Shown: piece by piece, positions 1 to 11,069 of the stretch | Layout of the letters: the number at the start of each line of letters is the position of its first letter | Position numbering within the stretch: position 1 is the stretch's first letter | Source of the DNA: Fistularia commersonii | Taxonomy: Eukaryota; Chordata; Actinopteri; Syngnathiformes; Fistulariidae | DNA: 64,000 nt | Assembly: GCA_037954325.1 (NCBI GenBank) | Contig: JBBMNZ010000001.1 | Coordinates: forward strand, 14,481,758-14,545,757 | Direction of reading: 5' to 3' | Position numbers and translations under genes: made by a program | Notes under the pieces: model-generated | Seen by the model: the letters and a program-made list of their open reading frames with translations, nothing else | The model's database searches: none | What the model was told of the DNA's origin: nothing

Positions 1-1560
1 TAGGTCATGCAATAAAATGATAATTAATTACTTAAAAATCATACAATGTGTTCTTCTGGATTTTTGTTTTAGATTCCGTCACAGTTGAAGAATACCTATG
101 GTAAATAATAACAGACCTCAACATGCTTTGTAAGTGGGAACAGCTGTAAAAATCAGCAGTGCATCAAAAAATGATTCTCCCCACTGTATGTCAACGATGT
201 ATATAACTAAGATTCAGCAGAAAAAAACAAACTCTAAAGGTGTCAGCAAAATAAAGGTATAATGGAAGTTACATTGCCATAATCACATTAAGGCACTGCA
301 TGATGACATCTTGGATAGAAACCATGTGGTCAAGTCTTTGGTACACACAAAGCTGGACTGAGTCTGCGCCCATGACCATAAAGCAGTTTCATGTTGCAGC
401 AAACAACCACGGTCATAATCTTCTATCTTCCTGGTGGCTAGAAGACATGAGGGATGAGTACTAACATGAAAATGTTGAAATAAGCTTCATCTATTTCAAA
501 ACACAGCTTAGCATACCTTGTAGCCTTTTAAACACTCAGAATGGTATTAAGAACTCAGAATTCCAGGGTTGTACCTTTTGCATATATACACTGTAATGTA
601 AAGGACTTTGTTTGAGCCACAGAAGCTACAGAGCAAGTAAAAAATAAATAATTCATACAGAGGAATGAAGAAATTGCATGTCATACGAAACCATTATTCA
701 GAACAATTACATAAGATGTACATGATATATGATCCCAAATTATGATACTTGTTCATTAAGCTGAATGACTGAGTACACGTTGAGTGTCACAGATTTTTCT
801 CTCCGCAAATTGTATGGTGGTAAGCATGATAGATGACAGAAATACATACAGAGCCAGTAAATGTGAAAGGTCTGGAAGACATATGAAGAAAAATTGAAGT
901 TGTATAACAGTGTGACTTTGGCAGATGCTCAGAGTTCCAGCGGGTTCCACATTTTTATGTATGTCTTAGCATGCTATTTTTTGACTTATGGTGTATAAGC
1001 CAGAAATATGTTTCACAGATGGAACGAACTCTACACACCCCCTAAACAAAGTATTGATATTAATGTACAAGTAAGATCAACAAACCTGCATCTTTTTGTA
1101 AGGCTTGTACCTCATGTTCGTGATGTGCTCCCAAGCACCAATACCTGCATGTGTGTCACAGAAAAAAAAAGTTCAAAATCAGGAAGAAATTCTTTTGCAA
1201 TGAACAGAGGAGAATTGTTTCAAAGCCATGAAATTTTCATATGGTTTGAACAAGTGTAGTAACCCTTATCTTGAACTCATGAAAATTACAAATATTTATC
1301 GAAGATTATATTAAACTGTATGGCACAATTACTACAAACTGTTAAAAATGTCAAATCCAAATAGGAGGTTGGCAATATATAAATTGTATTTCTCAAAAAC
1401 AACCAATTCTTTTAAACTGCAAAATTATTATTATCCGTATACAAATCACTTTTTCAGGTAGTTAATTGATTCATTTCAATACCAGACCAAACTAGCCAGG
1501 GATGGCAAACTAGCGTCTCTTGGAATTGTTGTCTTATCATGCTTGCAGACTTTGTATGGC
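1..1560. other. gene-free stretch, presumed coq6 intron 2
   Basis: AT-rich sequence with no supported coding exon on either strand; the short open frames here have no recognisable domain and lack paired splice sites. Because coq6 exons 1 and 2 lie to the right on the minus strand and exon 3 is not found, this stretch is inferred to lie inside coq6 intron 2. Confidence 0.5.
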
Positions 1561-1584
1561 TAGTTCCAGGTTACGAGAGACTCA

Positions 1585-1990
1585 GAGCTTCTCTTATGAT
1601 TGACTCAACGGGGCACCTCTCCTGGAGCAGGCCCTGGGTGGGAAGCCCATGGAGGAGCCCCTGGTTGCTCAGCGAGTGTAGGAACCCTCGCGAGTTTCCG
1701 GCAGAAAACTTGTGTGTTGAGATTTTTTTCCAGACAAAGATAAGGGTCACCTCCTTGCATTGGGAAAGAGTTGCACCTGATGACCCAGTAGTTGTGCCAG
1801 GAGACTTCAATGCCCGTGGGCATAGTAACAGAAAGACAAAAAGAGGGGTGTCAATGGGAGGCATGGTTTAGGGTATATCCAGCAGTGTGTCTGAGGGTTA
1901 AGTTGCTCTTTAGAGCAACAGGACAACGATCAATGAGCAGCTGTGTAGTTATATCATCAATTGAGAGGAAGCGCTATGAGCTTGACTGAG
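1585..1990 (+). mobile_element. LINE (non-LTR) endonuclease fragment, decayed
   Basis: In the plus frame a short peptide reads VVVPGDFNAR, with the GDFNA core at 1800-1814, the conserved metal-binding/catalytic motif of apurinic-type endonucleases in LINE ORF2. The DNA around it (an 'AAGATAAGGGTCACCTC' stretch followed by the GDFNA codons) resembles a LINE family I know from fish genomes. The frame is broken before and after, and no reverse transcriptase follows, so this is a dead 5' fragment. The fragment at 18715-19235 may be the 3' end of the same family. Clade not certain. Confidence 0.55.
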
Positions 1991-2059
1991 ATGAGGGGAA
2001 GTTATCTGGTCAAACTTAGGAAGGCTAAAATGGTGTCCAATAAGTACTTGGCAGATTAA

Positions 2060-2372
2060 CTGGAGGACTCTGTCTGCAAGGCCTTCAACTCATGGCTTTG
2101 AGCTGAGCTGAAAACATACCTCTTCTCTTCACCATGCACTACCCAACTAATTGCACTTAGCCTCCAACCCCCCCCCCAAAAAAAGATGAACGATGAACTA
2201 ATTGTATGTATGTACATGGTTCCGAGATGGCTATTTGGTTGAGTGGTCACTTCTGACTTCCGACTACTGGTACTTCGGATCTTCAGTGACTGAATTGCAC
2301 TTCTTGTGAGTCGCTTTGGATAAAAGCGTCTGCCAAATGACTGTAATATAATGTAATGTAATTTGGAGGACT
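2060..2372 (+). mobile_element. L2/SINE-type retroposon 3' end with conserved fish tail
   Basis: The segment ends with GTCGCTTTGGATAAAAGCG (about 2308-2326) followed by TCTGCCAAATG and a run of TGTAATATAATG-type pentamer repeats. This tail is shared by L2-clade LINEs and the SINEs that parasitise them in teleosts. A second copy of the same tail is at 32481-32603. The 5' boundary here is unclear. Confidence 0.65.
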
Positions 2373-2380
2373 TTCTATTA

Positions 2381-2588
2381 CAGGCATGGCTAACCTGTGT
2401 CTCCCAAGCCACATGCGGCTCTTACGTTTATGTCGATTTTTATTTTGTGTTTTTTTTTTTTTTTTGGCTGTGCGTGGAGAACGTTGGAGCCGCACGCGAT
2501 TGCACAGGTAAAAAAACACACAAACATAAAATCCGACATGAACTTGAGAGCCGCATGCGGCTCGTGAGCCACAGGTTGGCCATGCCTG
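2381..2588. mobile_element. hAT-type MITE, 208 bp, with 8-bp target duplication
   Basis: The element starts CAGGCATGGC and ends GCCATGCCTG, perfect terminal inversions. The inversion continues inward for about 50 bp with mismatches, including the 'CCGCATGCGGCTC'-type core on both sides. It is flanked on both sides by the identical octamer TTCTATTA (2373-2380 and 2589-2596). An 8-bp target duplication plus CAG...CTG ends is the signature of hAT-superfamily insertions. No transposase is encoded, so it is a non-autonomous copy. It inserted just downstream of the L2-like tail. Confidence 0.85.
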
Positions 2589-2599
2589 TTCTATTACAT

Positions 2600-4258
2600 T
2601 CCAGTGGAGGTCATGGACGACAAACTCAAATTTCTAATATTTACCAGCTTCAGTAGTTATGAAAGCAAAATCTTGTTAGCAGGAGGAGTTTAGAAAGGGA
2701 CGTGGAAAGAGAGGGGTGTTCAGTATAGGGAACAGTGAATATTGCCTCCGTTTTCACAATACCATGTGGTGCTGTTGGCTCATCCCCATACAAACTTCTG
2801 CTGGCAGCAGGGTGGTTTGGGGTGGGCTGTAAAAGTCAAGGGTCAGAGTTCTTTTCAGGAAACGACGGATCGTTCCGTCCAGATTGGAAGGAGATTACAG
2901 CCTCAAGTATGGGTGTTCAAGGATCCATAATTCACTATACTCTTTTTCATGTGGAAGGGTGGGATGGAATGTGAATTGAAGGGGCGGAAAAGTACATAAC
3001 CAGCAGTGATGTTGTTGCTGCATTGGTATATTGCAATAAAAGGAGCCGAGCTGTAAACATTTTGGAAGAGCTAGGAGTAAAGCCACCAAAAATGTCAAAA
3101 ATAGTCAGATCAGGTGGTTGGGGCACTTAAGAAGGAAGTCTACTATTAAAGATATTCCAGACATGTCCAACTGACAGGATGCTCTGTATAAGACCAGACC
3201 TAACACTGATGGAATTTTCTATCCTATCAGTCGTGAGAAAGCCTTTGAATCCTCCAGGAACAACTTGAGTGTGGTGTTGGGGACAAACACCTTTGGGCTA
3301 CTGCTGTCACAATGATCTTGCCCTGGATAAACTGAATGCCAAATTGTTCTGATCTTATTCTGCAGATTTCAGACAGGAGCTACAGCCTGACCGATGCTTT
3401 GGATATGATTCATTAGATCTGCAACTAAGTAAGTGTAAAGAAACACACAAAGCGACAAACAGCCAGAGAAGGAACATGAGAGAGACCACCAATCCGAGCC
3501 AAAGAACTGAAGACATTGTGTTTGGACAAAAGTGGAATTACGAAACTTCTCATTGTATTTTTCTTTTGACAAAGATCAAGTAATGTAATTTAGACATGTA
3601 ATTCATTACATCCATGAAAGTCAGAGATATTGACCTTTTTTATTGGGGAAAATAATGGCTTTGAAAAACTCGACCTCACTTTTGACTCACATTTTATTTT
3701 ATTTTTTTTAATTAGGTGTATTATTCTATTATTTATATCAATAACACTTAAGATCGTCAACATATTACGGTTTCAGGACAAGTTTCAAGTACAGAAACTA
3801 ATCCTAAAAAATACAATGCAAGGTTTGCATCTGTGCTACTAACCTATATAGTAAATCATGTTTGCAAGGAGTCTAAAAAATTATTACACACACATGAGCT
3901 TATGTCGTCATCCCTGTGATTGTTTTTAACAGAAGTGTTGTTGGCCAGGGGATCTTGAACATCAAGCAACATTAAACTGTAATAGTTATAGGAACAGTCC
4001 AGAGGTCCTTCTTTCATAAGAGGCCTTCGAGGTCATATATATTATGACGCTCACTAAGTCTGGTTGGCAGGGCTGTCTGATCCCTGAATTATCTCTCAGA
4101 GCCATTTAACAGACAGTCACCATAACCGTCATCACAGCTAAGCAGAAATACATTTTTAACTCTAAACTGATAGAGAGAAATTTGACTGAGTAAAACGAGA
4201 GGAGAAAAAAAGATGAAGGTGTCAACAGATGAAGTTGTGGAATGGGTGCAGACTGTAC
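2600..4258. other. gene-free stretch inside coq6 intron 2
   Basis: No exon of coq6 or any other family was recognised on either strand. The open frames are short, lack family motifs and lack a matching splice phase. No repeat with clear boundaries is seen. Confidence 0.5.
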
Positions 4259-4857
4259 CGCTGAGCAGGGTGGCAGAGCCTGGACTGATGGAGCTGACTC
4301 TGGTGCTGTAACTCGCAGGGACAGTGTCCATTACTTTCTTGTTGCCAGCTTCAAGTAGAAGAATCTTCTTACCCACGAGGTTAGGGTCCATACCTGCCAG
4401 AGGAATATTTGTGGAGAACATGAGTGGAATTGAGTCAAACAATGTTTACCGCAGCGTGTGTTTGTTTTGAGTTTGTGAGAAAATATTGTAGTCATTTAGT
4501 TGTGCCTTCCCAAGGGAGCGCTTCAATACAGTAGTAATCATTCTGATAATTCTACTATAATATATATATATATAATTCTAATTCTGATCATTCTTATAAT
4601 AGTCACCCTCGCATAGCTGGATGTCGTCAGCCGGCAGGGGGAGGGTCTTACTCACCTAGGGAACATGCCATCGCAGATCCAACCATCCCTCCCCCAGATA
4701 TAATAACATCATAAACCTCACTGTTGCCACAGTCCCCGCTATGGTCTACACCCATTAATCCTCGGCCGATGATTTTTAATGCAGACAAGTGTTTCTCTGC
4801 TACGAAACAGCGTCCGAGCCCGTTCAGGGCGTGCGTGGCCTTTGTGATCTTGTGCAT
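4259..4857 (-). CDS. coq6: ubiquinone biosynthesis monooxygenase COQ6, exons 1-2 (5' part)
   Basis: Flavin-dependent monooxygenase of coenzyme Q synthesis, a mitochondrial matrix-side enzyme that hydroxylates the ring (family knowledge). Exon 1 (4857 to 4656) begins at the first ATG, gives a basic leader suited to mitochondrial import, then DVIISGGGMVGSAMACSLG, the Rossmann FAD-binding GxGxxG motif. A consensus donor (GTGAGT) follows. Exon 2 (4393 to 4259, acceptor CAG) continues in phase through KKILLLEAG and RVSSISPGSATLLS, both diagnostic of COQ6. About 112 residues are present of roughly 470 expected. Exon 3 onward (starting around FGAWDHI in relatives) is not found down to base 1, so the rest must lie left of the window or be lost. 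fam161b lies head to head. Confidence 0.88.
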
Positions 4858-5290
4858 AATTTTGTCTCAATGTGAGACAAGTCCCACACGAACAAAGGAA
4901 AGAACAACACTTCTTCGAAGCTCCCAACACTCCAATGTGCGACTGACACGAACGGTTCCCCTTGAGTTTGTCCTAGTGACGGCAGCCGAGCTGCGACCGT
5001 AATCCGGCCATGTTGTGTTGACAAGCGCCCGCTGAAGAACTACTTCCGGGTTCGTAGCCAATCAAAACCAAACAAATAACCAAAAAAAAAGAAAAACACC
5101 GCGTCCTTCGCAGTGTGCGCTTCCGCTGATGGCCACAAACACTAAAATAGTTTTGATGGAGAGGAAACTGAGCAGGGTTTCCTTCCTCGCGAATAAAACA
5201 CGCAGCACACTGTAGAAACGCTGTGGCACATCTTGCAAAAGAAGATAAATACATCTGGAAGACGCCTCGTCGCACAGAAAATCTCCAGGT
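4858..5290. promoter_or_regulatory. putative bidirectional promoter coq6 / fam161b
   Basis: A CpG-richer island-like patch directly upstream of the coq6 start, in otherwise AT-rich DNA, lying between two divergent genes. It contains an ETS-type site (ACTTCCGG, 5042-5049), a YY1-like site (GCCATGTT, 5007-5014) and no TATA box, as expected for a housekeeping divergent promoter. A possible splice donor after ATCTCCAG near 5288 on the plus strand could end a non-coding first exon of fam161b. The site calls are by eye; the promoter role is inferred from position and composition. Confidence 0.55.
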
Positions 5291-7229
5291 TGGCGGCTGC
5301 TCTTGCGTTCTTCTAGAAAAAAAGTTTACTAATTTCAGTTCTAAATGTAAACCTGGATGCTGCTTACTATAACCTCAGATTATACGTTTACAGAAAGTAT
5401 ATATGTAGACATTTAAACCAAGCTTGCTTCCAAGAGCCGTCTCTTAAATACAGAAATGACATGCGACAGTTCTGTGGTTACCATGGTAACGCATTATACA
5501 GACAACAGGCGTAATCGTCGGCGCATTTAAGCCACTTTTAGTGACAGACAGACAGCGGCAGATATAACTACTAGTCTGAACTGTAGAGTTATATGATATG
5601 CTAAAAAGAACAGTTCATAACCAGACACGCGATGACATATAAAGTGTATATACATTTAAAATGTAAAACGTTAAAATTTTTGGCACTTGCATGAACCGAA
5701 ACGCTAAAAATCTTAAATAATCTGACTGGTTCATTTTGCTATCGTTGTTATTTCCTGCTGCCCTTTCAGAATCAATCTTTGTGCAAAATTAAACCCATAA
5801 ATCAGCAACAAAACAATTTTTCCAGATTAAAAAAAACATTATAGCATTTGCAAGTAAAACGTATTCTAAATAAAGTTACTTCAGAGCTTTTCCAAAACTT
5901 ACGGGTGAATTTGCATTTGCATTTTTTCAAATGATTATCAACAAATTTGACTTAGTTGAAAAACATACAGCATCATCGTTAATGGTATTAATTTTTTTGA
6001 AAATTAAGAGTAGCAAATAGATGGAGGATAACATTATATTGCTCAAATTGTTGTGGAACAAAAATCAGTATGTTTGCAGCTGTACACCTTTGAAAACAGC
6101 ACAGACACAACCAAGAAATGTTGAAAATATCTACCTGCTACCCTGCAATCTGTACAGGAACTAAATTTTGAGCCTGTCTGTGTCTGAAAAGTTCTTCGAA
6201 AGTTTCTGTCTTCCTGCAGTTAACATCAATCTAGACAAAGATGCTCTTACAAGACTTTGGTCCGATTTAGTGTGTTTGACTGGCAATCAGTCTTAGTGCT
6301 CGGCTGTTGCCATGAACCCAGTGATGCACTAATGCCCATTTAGACCAACCTTTAACATTTTCTCCTCTTAACAAACAGTGGTTTTATTTTTACTGTCCAT
6401 ACAACCATCAAACAGAAAACACATGGTTTGCAGAAGTCTCCAGCATCGACTGGTTCTAAAATGTTAAAAAAGAAACAAATTGAAAGTGTGACTGATTTAA
6501 TATAAAACCAAGATGGGGAAATACATGGAAAATTCTCAGTGTTGTATATAATAGGGTCTAACCATCCAAAATACAATTGGCCTCTTTTCCCCTGAAATTA
6601 GGATCATTTTGGTTTCACGAAAACAACAGACCAAGTTACACGTTTGACGGGTGGGAATAGATCAGTTGGAATGATCTCATTTGAATGAAGGTACTAGTAA
6701 AAGTAGTCGAAGGAGTAGGAATATAGTCAATTTCAATTGCCTCACTTCTTAGTGATGGAAAAGATGTACAGTATATGCTGTACTTTTATGCGGTGTTGAT
6801 AAAATGGCTTTTCGTGTCAAAATGCATTTTCTTTACAGAGGTTATTCTTTTAATGTTTCTTTATTGGTATAAAAACTGCTTACAACTTTAGAAACACTTT
6901 AATCACCATGCATGTTTGATTTTTGTCATCTACTTTCACAATTTGTTTGTTTGAAAAAGAATCAAAACAAAAGACAAACCAGTAGGATGGCTTACATTGT
7001 AACAACAGCCTTTTTAAAACCAATGCTAGAAAATGCTGACGCCCTACAAATCCTTCCATTATAGTAAATACAAAGATATTTTTAAATAAATGACAATGAT
7101 ATGCTTCAAATATCTTGTATTGGGCAATAACTTGCTATAAACTCTGCTACTAAATTTGGATGTTTTTGGTCTATAGAAATTGCCCTTCTTGTACTTTAGT
7201 GTTACAGGTTGATAAATCCTGTCTTTCAG
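5291..7229. other. gene-free stretch, presumed fam161b 5' intron
   Basis: AT-rich DNA with no recognisable exon. The N-terminal part of FAM161B in relatives is poorly conserved, so a short upstream coding exon could be present but unrecognised. Confidence 0.4.
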
Positions 7230-7240
7230 ATTCAAGAGAT

Positions 7241-10200
7241 ATGTTAAAGTTAGAGGACTTGTTGGTGGATGAAATTGAATCAGAGAGAATACTCCAGGAG
7301 CACTTCAGGTCCCTTAGTGTCACACTCAGTCAGCAGCTGCAGGAGACAAAAAGAAGACTGGCAGATGAGCTAGAGAGACGGATTCATCACAATGCCCTAA
7401 TTTCAACAAAAAAGGAACTGACTCATGAATCAAAGTAGGTTTCTTTGAGATTGTCCTTGTTGTCTTATTAAAACATTTTTATTTACAAATGCTTGCTGTC
7501 ATTCTCAGAGATGCTGAACAGAGGAGAAAACACTTGCATATGGCACATAGCAGGCAGCTGGAGAGGACCAGCTCATCCAATCTGAGCACCGGGGAACCTC
7601 TTTCCAGGAGCCATCAGTGCAATCGTGCAGCTTTATGGAAAACAACACAGCTGAGGAAAGAACATGAGGATGAGATCGAGTGCCAGAAGAAGTTCTGTGC
7701 TCTTCCTGTCCCCAGTCATGTTAGTCTTCCCCTCTATCAGAAGATGATGGCGAGAAGAGAAAAGGAGAGGGAGCAAGGCCTCGAGGAAAGAAAAAAATTT
7801 CTTCTGTCCATGCAGAAACCGTTTAGCTTCCAGGAAAGAGATAGGGACAAAAGGCAAAAGCTGGTAGCAAAGCTTAATGAAGTCTCTGAGGAAAGAAAGA
7901 CAGCTACTGATGGAGATTCTCCTTATAAAGACAGAAAGAATACAGGTGGGTTGATTAACCCCAGAATACTAACGTCGGTTGATTTTCACCCACACAATTC
8001 TTGTCATATGATTTTCATTTTGTTGCTGTTGTCTGAGTTTTATGGGTCCTTGGGTAGCTTCAGGCTGCTCACTGATGTTATTAATTGTATGTTTGTTTCC
8101 CTCCTCCCATTGGCCTATCTATAAATTGATGAAAATTGTATTTTATCCAGAATATTGTATTAGGTAAAATATACCCAACGTTAGTGATGGTGTTACTTAT
8201 TTTAATGTTAGTGTTCTAGGGTTAAGACATGATTCCTGCCTGAATGGATGATGAAGGTTAATAGTGTTAGTGACGTAATGGCTGCAATCAGTATAAATAT
8301 CAAGCTAATTTATCAATTCACTGACACACTGACAAAGGGGTACAAGCAATGATTAGGGGAAACAAGACACTGATTGGTGGGGGTGACTGGGGGATTTTCA
8401 CAAAATTAACCCTAAGAATTGCTTGTTGCCTAAATTGTTCTCCAAGTAAAAAAGTTATATTATATCACATTGATGGCGCAGTGGTTAGCGCTGCAGCCTC
8501 ACAGCACGAAGGACCCTGGTGTAATTCCGAAACCTGTTTGCACCTTTGTGTGCGGAGTTTCCATGTTCTCCCCGTGTCTGCATGGGTTTCCTCCGGGCTC
8601 TCCAGTTTCCTCCCACAGTCCAAAAACATTTAGGTCAATTGGAAAAAAATTGGGAAAATTGCCCCGCATAAATAAATTAGTGGGTGAATGGTTGTTTTTC
8701 TATATATGTGGCCCTGTGATTGACTGGCGACCAGTCCAGGGTGTACGCCGTCTCTCGCCCCATGCCAGCTGGGATAGGCTCAAGCATCCCTCGCGACCCT
8801 GGGTGCAGGATAAGTGGAAGAAGATGAATGGATGGATGGATATCACTTAAATAAATAGTCACTTGTTCAATAAATCAGAGAATGCCACAAAACATGAGAG
8901 GAACAGTGCTTAAAACCTATTGATGTGAAAGTATCCTCCTGGTGATGTGAAAGGCAAGCTGTAGCAACAATATACTGCATGAACAAGTCCAGGCAATTGT
9001 AAACTATGACCTTATAATCAGCCAACCTACATTTTCCTAAAACCTTGAGGTAAATATTATGCAGTTAAAAGCAACATTCAATAACACTCAAATCTACTGG
9101 TGAAGAAGTGTACCCGTGCAGTAAAATGAAATAATCAAATAACTGTCAACCATCATTCTTTGCTGCAGACAAAGAGATTAAAAAGAAGGCCCACCTCCAG
9201 ACTGGTCAACATGAGAGCACTATATACCCCAGCAAGCCCAGGCTTCGCACTGCTGAGCGCACCAGGAAGAAGATGGGGTTCTGGGATGAGAAGCCCAGCT
9301 TCCAGCCAAAAATTATCCATCAGGTGCCCAATTTCAACTGGCTGCACAAGGCTTTGCAAACAGAGGCTCTGAGCAAAACACAGAGTAATATTGTAACCAA
9401 GTGTCAGCCGTTTCACCTGAGGACATCTGTTATTGCTGAAAGGAGAAAACAAAGTCCTGAAAATTCATGGGTAACTTTTTAAATTCTTATCCTGATACCG
9501 CTTATTTTTTTTTCTCTGTTAACATTATTTATCTATTTAACTCTTTGTCAGTTTGTTGAAATGCAGTTTGGGTTTTCTGAATCTTTCTTTCAAACTTTGA
9601 TGGATGTGATTGACTGACATGGTTACCTCTCCAGTTACGCTTAACTCTCGAGTATCAATGTAATCCTAACATCTAGGCACCAAATGGAAGTACCCTTAGT
9701 CGAAGCAAATCATGTGGGGCGCTGACATCACTTTCTGCTGACACACTACCAGTATACATGATGGACGCTGTACGAAAGCGCTGGATGGCCATAAGGTTTT
9801 TTGCCAGCATCCCTTTAGCAGAAGTGTTTCTCCTAAATATGGTTTCTGTTCATGAAATAGTTTGACTCCCCTCATGGTCAGAATGTTTCTCTTTACAGAC
9901 ACTCAATGGAGATGAGGGACAGTAACAATCGGGAGAGTACAGAATGGCTGAGGAAATACCAAAAGAGGACTCAAGCTATGAAGAAAACGGTTTCACACCG
10001 TGCAAAGTGGTTGGACCCCCACAGTAGCTTGAGGGAAGTATATGATGAAAAAGTAAAACATCACCGGTGAGTAAGAACCAGTATCCTCTCATTTTGCAAC
10101 CTTTACATCTCACATTACAGAGAACCCACATGGCTTCCACAGTGGCATAAACTATTAACTTCTCCAACATGAAGGCAGGCTGACCAGCAGAGGATGAGAG

Positions 10201-10839
10201 AGTATGCGCGGGAGTTACGGGACATGAAGGCACGCGTTAACGAACGGCCATTTTTGTTTGAGCTGGTGAAACAAGTAAATCCCATAGTTATTCAACATAT
10301 TATATCACATTTAATGCCATGACCCTCCTTAAGTCTGAACTTGCATTGACAGAAAAATGCAAGGGTCCATGCAGAGCAGACATACAGAGACCAGCTGAGG
10401 AGAGCAGGCATAAAAGAGGAATTTGTCGAAGAAAATGGAGGAGCGGTTGAAAGAACATCAACTTTGTGTGGGTTGAAGGATGTTGAAGACATGAAAGCCT
10501 GCAGCGCTGAAAATGGCATCCACATCAACTACAAGGAGTGAGAATTTTTAGCAAGTTTTGTTCATCGACTGTGTAATACCACTGTGTCCGGTAAAATTAT
10601 GAATAGCTCTTGTGCTGGACTGCCAAGGACACAATGTGGTTTGGTCATATTACATTACATAATTTTCGGAGTCTGCCCTGCACTCTTAAGTGAAGAAAAG
10701 AAATATACTGTAGCCAAGTAAAAGTTCAATGTAATTACTATACACCCTTTTTCTAACCCAACATGTCCGATTTAGGGAAGAAAATGTTGACGCCGGCGAG
10801 AAAATTGAAGATGTGGAGGAGAAGAGCGTGAAGTCCTAA
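7241..10839 (+). CDS. fam161b: FAM161B-like centrosomal protein
   Basis: FAM161 (UPF0564) family: coiled-coil, microtubule/centrosome-associated; the paralogue FAM161A is a ciliary/centriolar retinal disease protein (family knowledge). Eight coding exons, all GT-AG and phase-consistent: 7230-7434, 7509-7945, 9169-9470, 9677-9795, 9899-10066, 10175-10274, 10353-10537, 10776-10839. From ATG 7241 they give about 522 residues. Family hallmarks are ALPVPSHVSLPLYQKMM and PFSFQERD (exon 2), KMGFWDEKPSFQPKI and CQPFHLRTS (exon 3), SADTLPVYMMDAVRKR (exon 4), DPHSSLREVY (exon 5), ERPFLFE (exon 6) and AGIKEEFV (exon 7). Exon 1 is a predicted coiled coil. The start is provisional; an upstream exon is possible because exon 1 has an acceptor at 7228-7229. 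A poly(A) signal is at 11062. Divergent from coq6. Confidence 0.88.
8469..8839 (+). mobile_element. tRNA-headed SINE ('GGCACGGTGG' family), in fam161b intron
   Basis: It begins at TGATGGCGCAGTGGTTAGCG, an A-box-like tRNA head, with a decayed B box (GTAATTCCGAAACC). It contains blocks shared with the other copies (GAGTTTCCATGTTCTCC, TTCCTCCCACAGTCC, ACTGGCGACCAGTCCAGGG, CAGCTGGGATAGGCTC) and ends in ATGGATGGATGG. The heptamer ATATCAC flanks both sides (8462-8468 and 8840-8846), a target duplication that fixes the ends. It sits in fam161b intron 2. Confidence 0.8.
9677..9795 (+). CDS. fam161b: fam161b coding exon 4 (short, 119 bp)
   Basis: This exon is listed separately because it is too short and too closed by stops outside its boundaries to stand out. 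Acceptor ATCTAG (to 9676) and donor AG|GTTTTT bound 39 codons plus two bases. It enters in phase 0 from exon 3 (TGG, 9470) and leaves with AG, which the next exon (A at 9899) completes to Arg. Without it the flanking exons are out of frame. The peptide SADTLPVYMMDAVRKRW matches the LPV-x-x-x-DA-x-RKR region of mammalian FAM161B as remembered. Confidence 0.85.
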
Positions 10840-11061
10840 GGAAAAGAAATTACATGATCAAAAAGTCTGGGGTGTGACTGCTTCCTGTATAGCCTCTGGA
10901 TTATAAAACATCACTCGAAAATGATTAAGGTCTCAGGATCTGAATCAAGAAATCGAACCCAAGATGTACTTCAAGAAACTTCTAGATGAATTGTTGTTGA
11001 AAAAATCATGAAAAATCTGGACATTGCAATACCAAATGTTCGGGGACTATAACAGGACGAA

Positions 11062-11067
11062 AATAAA
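11062..11067 (+). terminator. fam161b polyadenylation signal
   Basis: Canonical AATAAA about 220 bp after the fam161b stop codon, followed by a T-rich tract, consistent with a cleavage site just downstream. Confidence 0.6.
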
Positions 11068-11069
11068 AA

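Noticed and set aside
4973..5275. 100-codon minus-strand ORF upstream of coq6
   Set aside because: Lies in the CpG-rich promoter; no family resemblance and it precedes the well-supported coq6 start.
9882..9898. Alternative in-frame start of fam161b exon 5 at 9882
   Set aside because: It keeps the frame only if exon 4 is skipped; the exon at 9677-9795 fits phase and family sequence and uses the better acceptor at 9897-9898.
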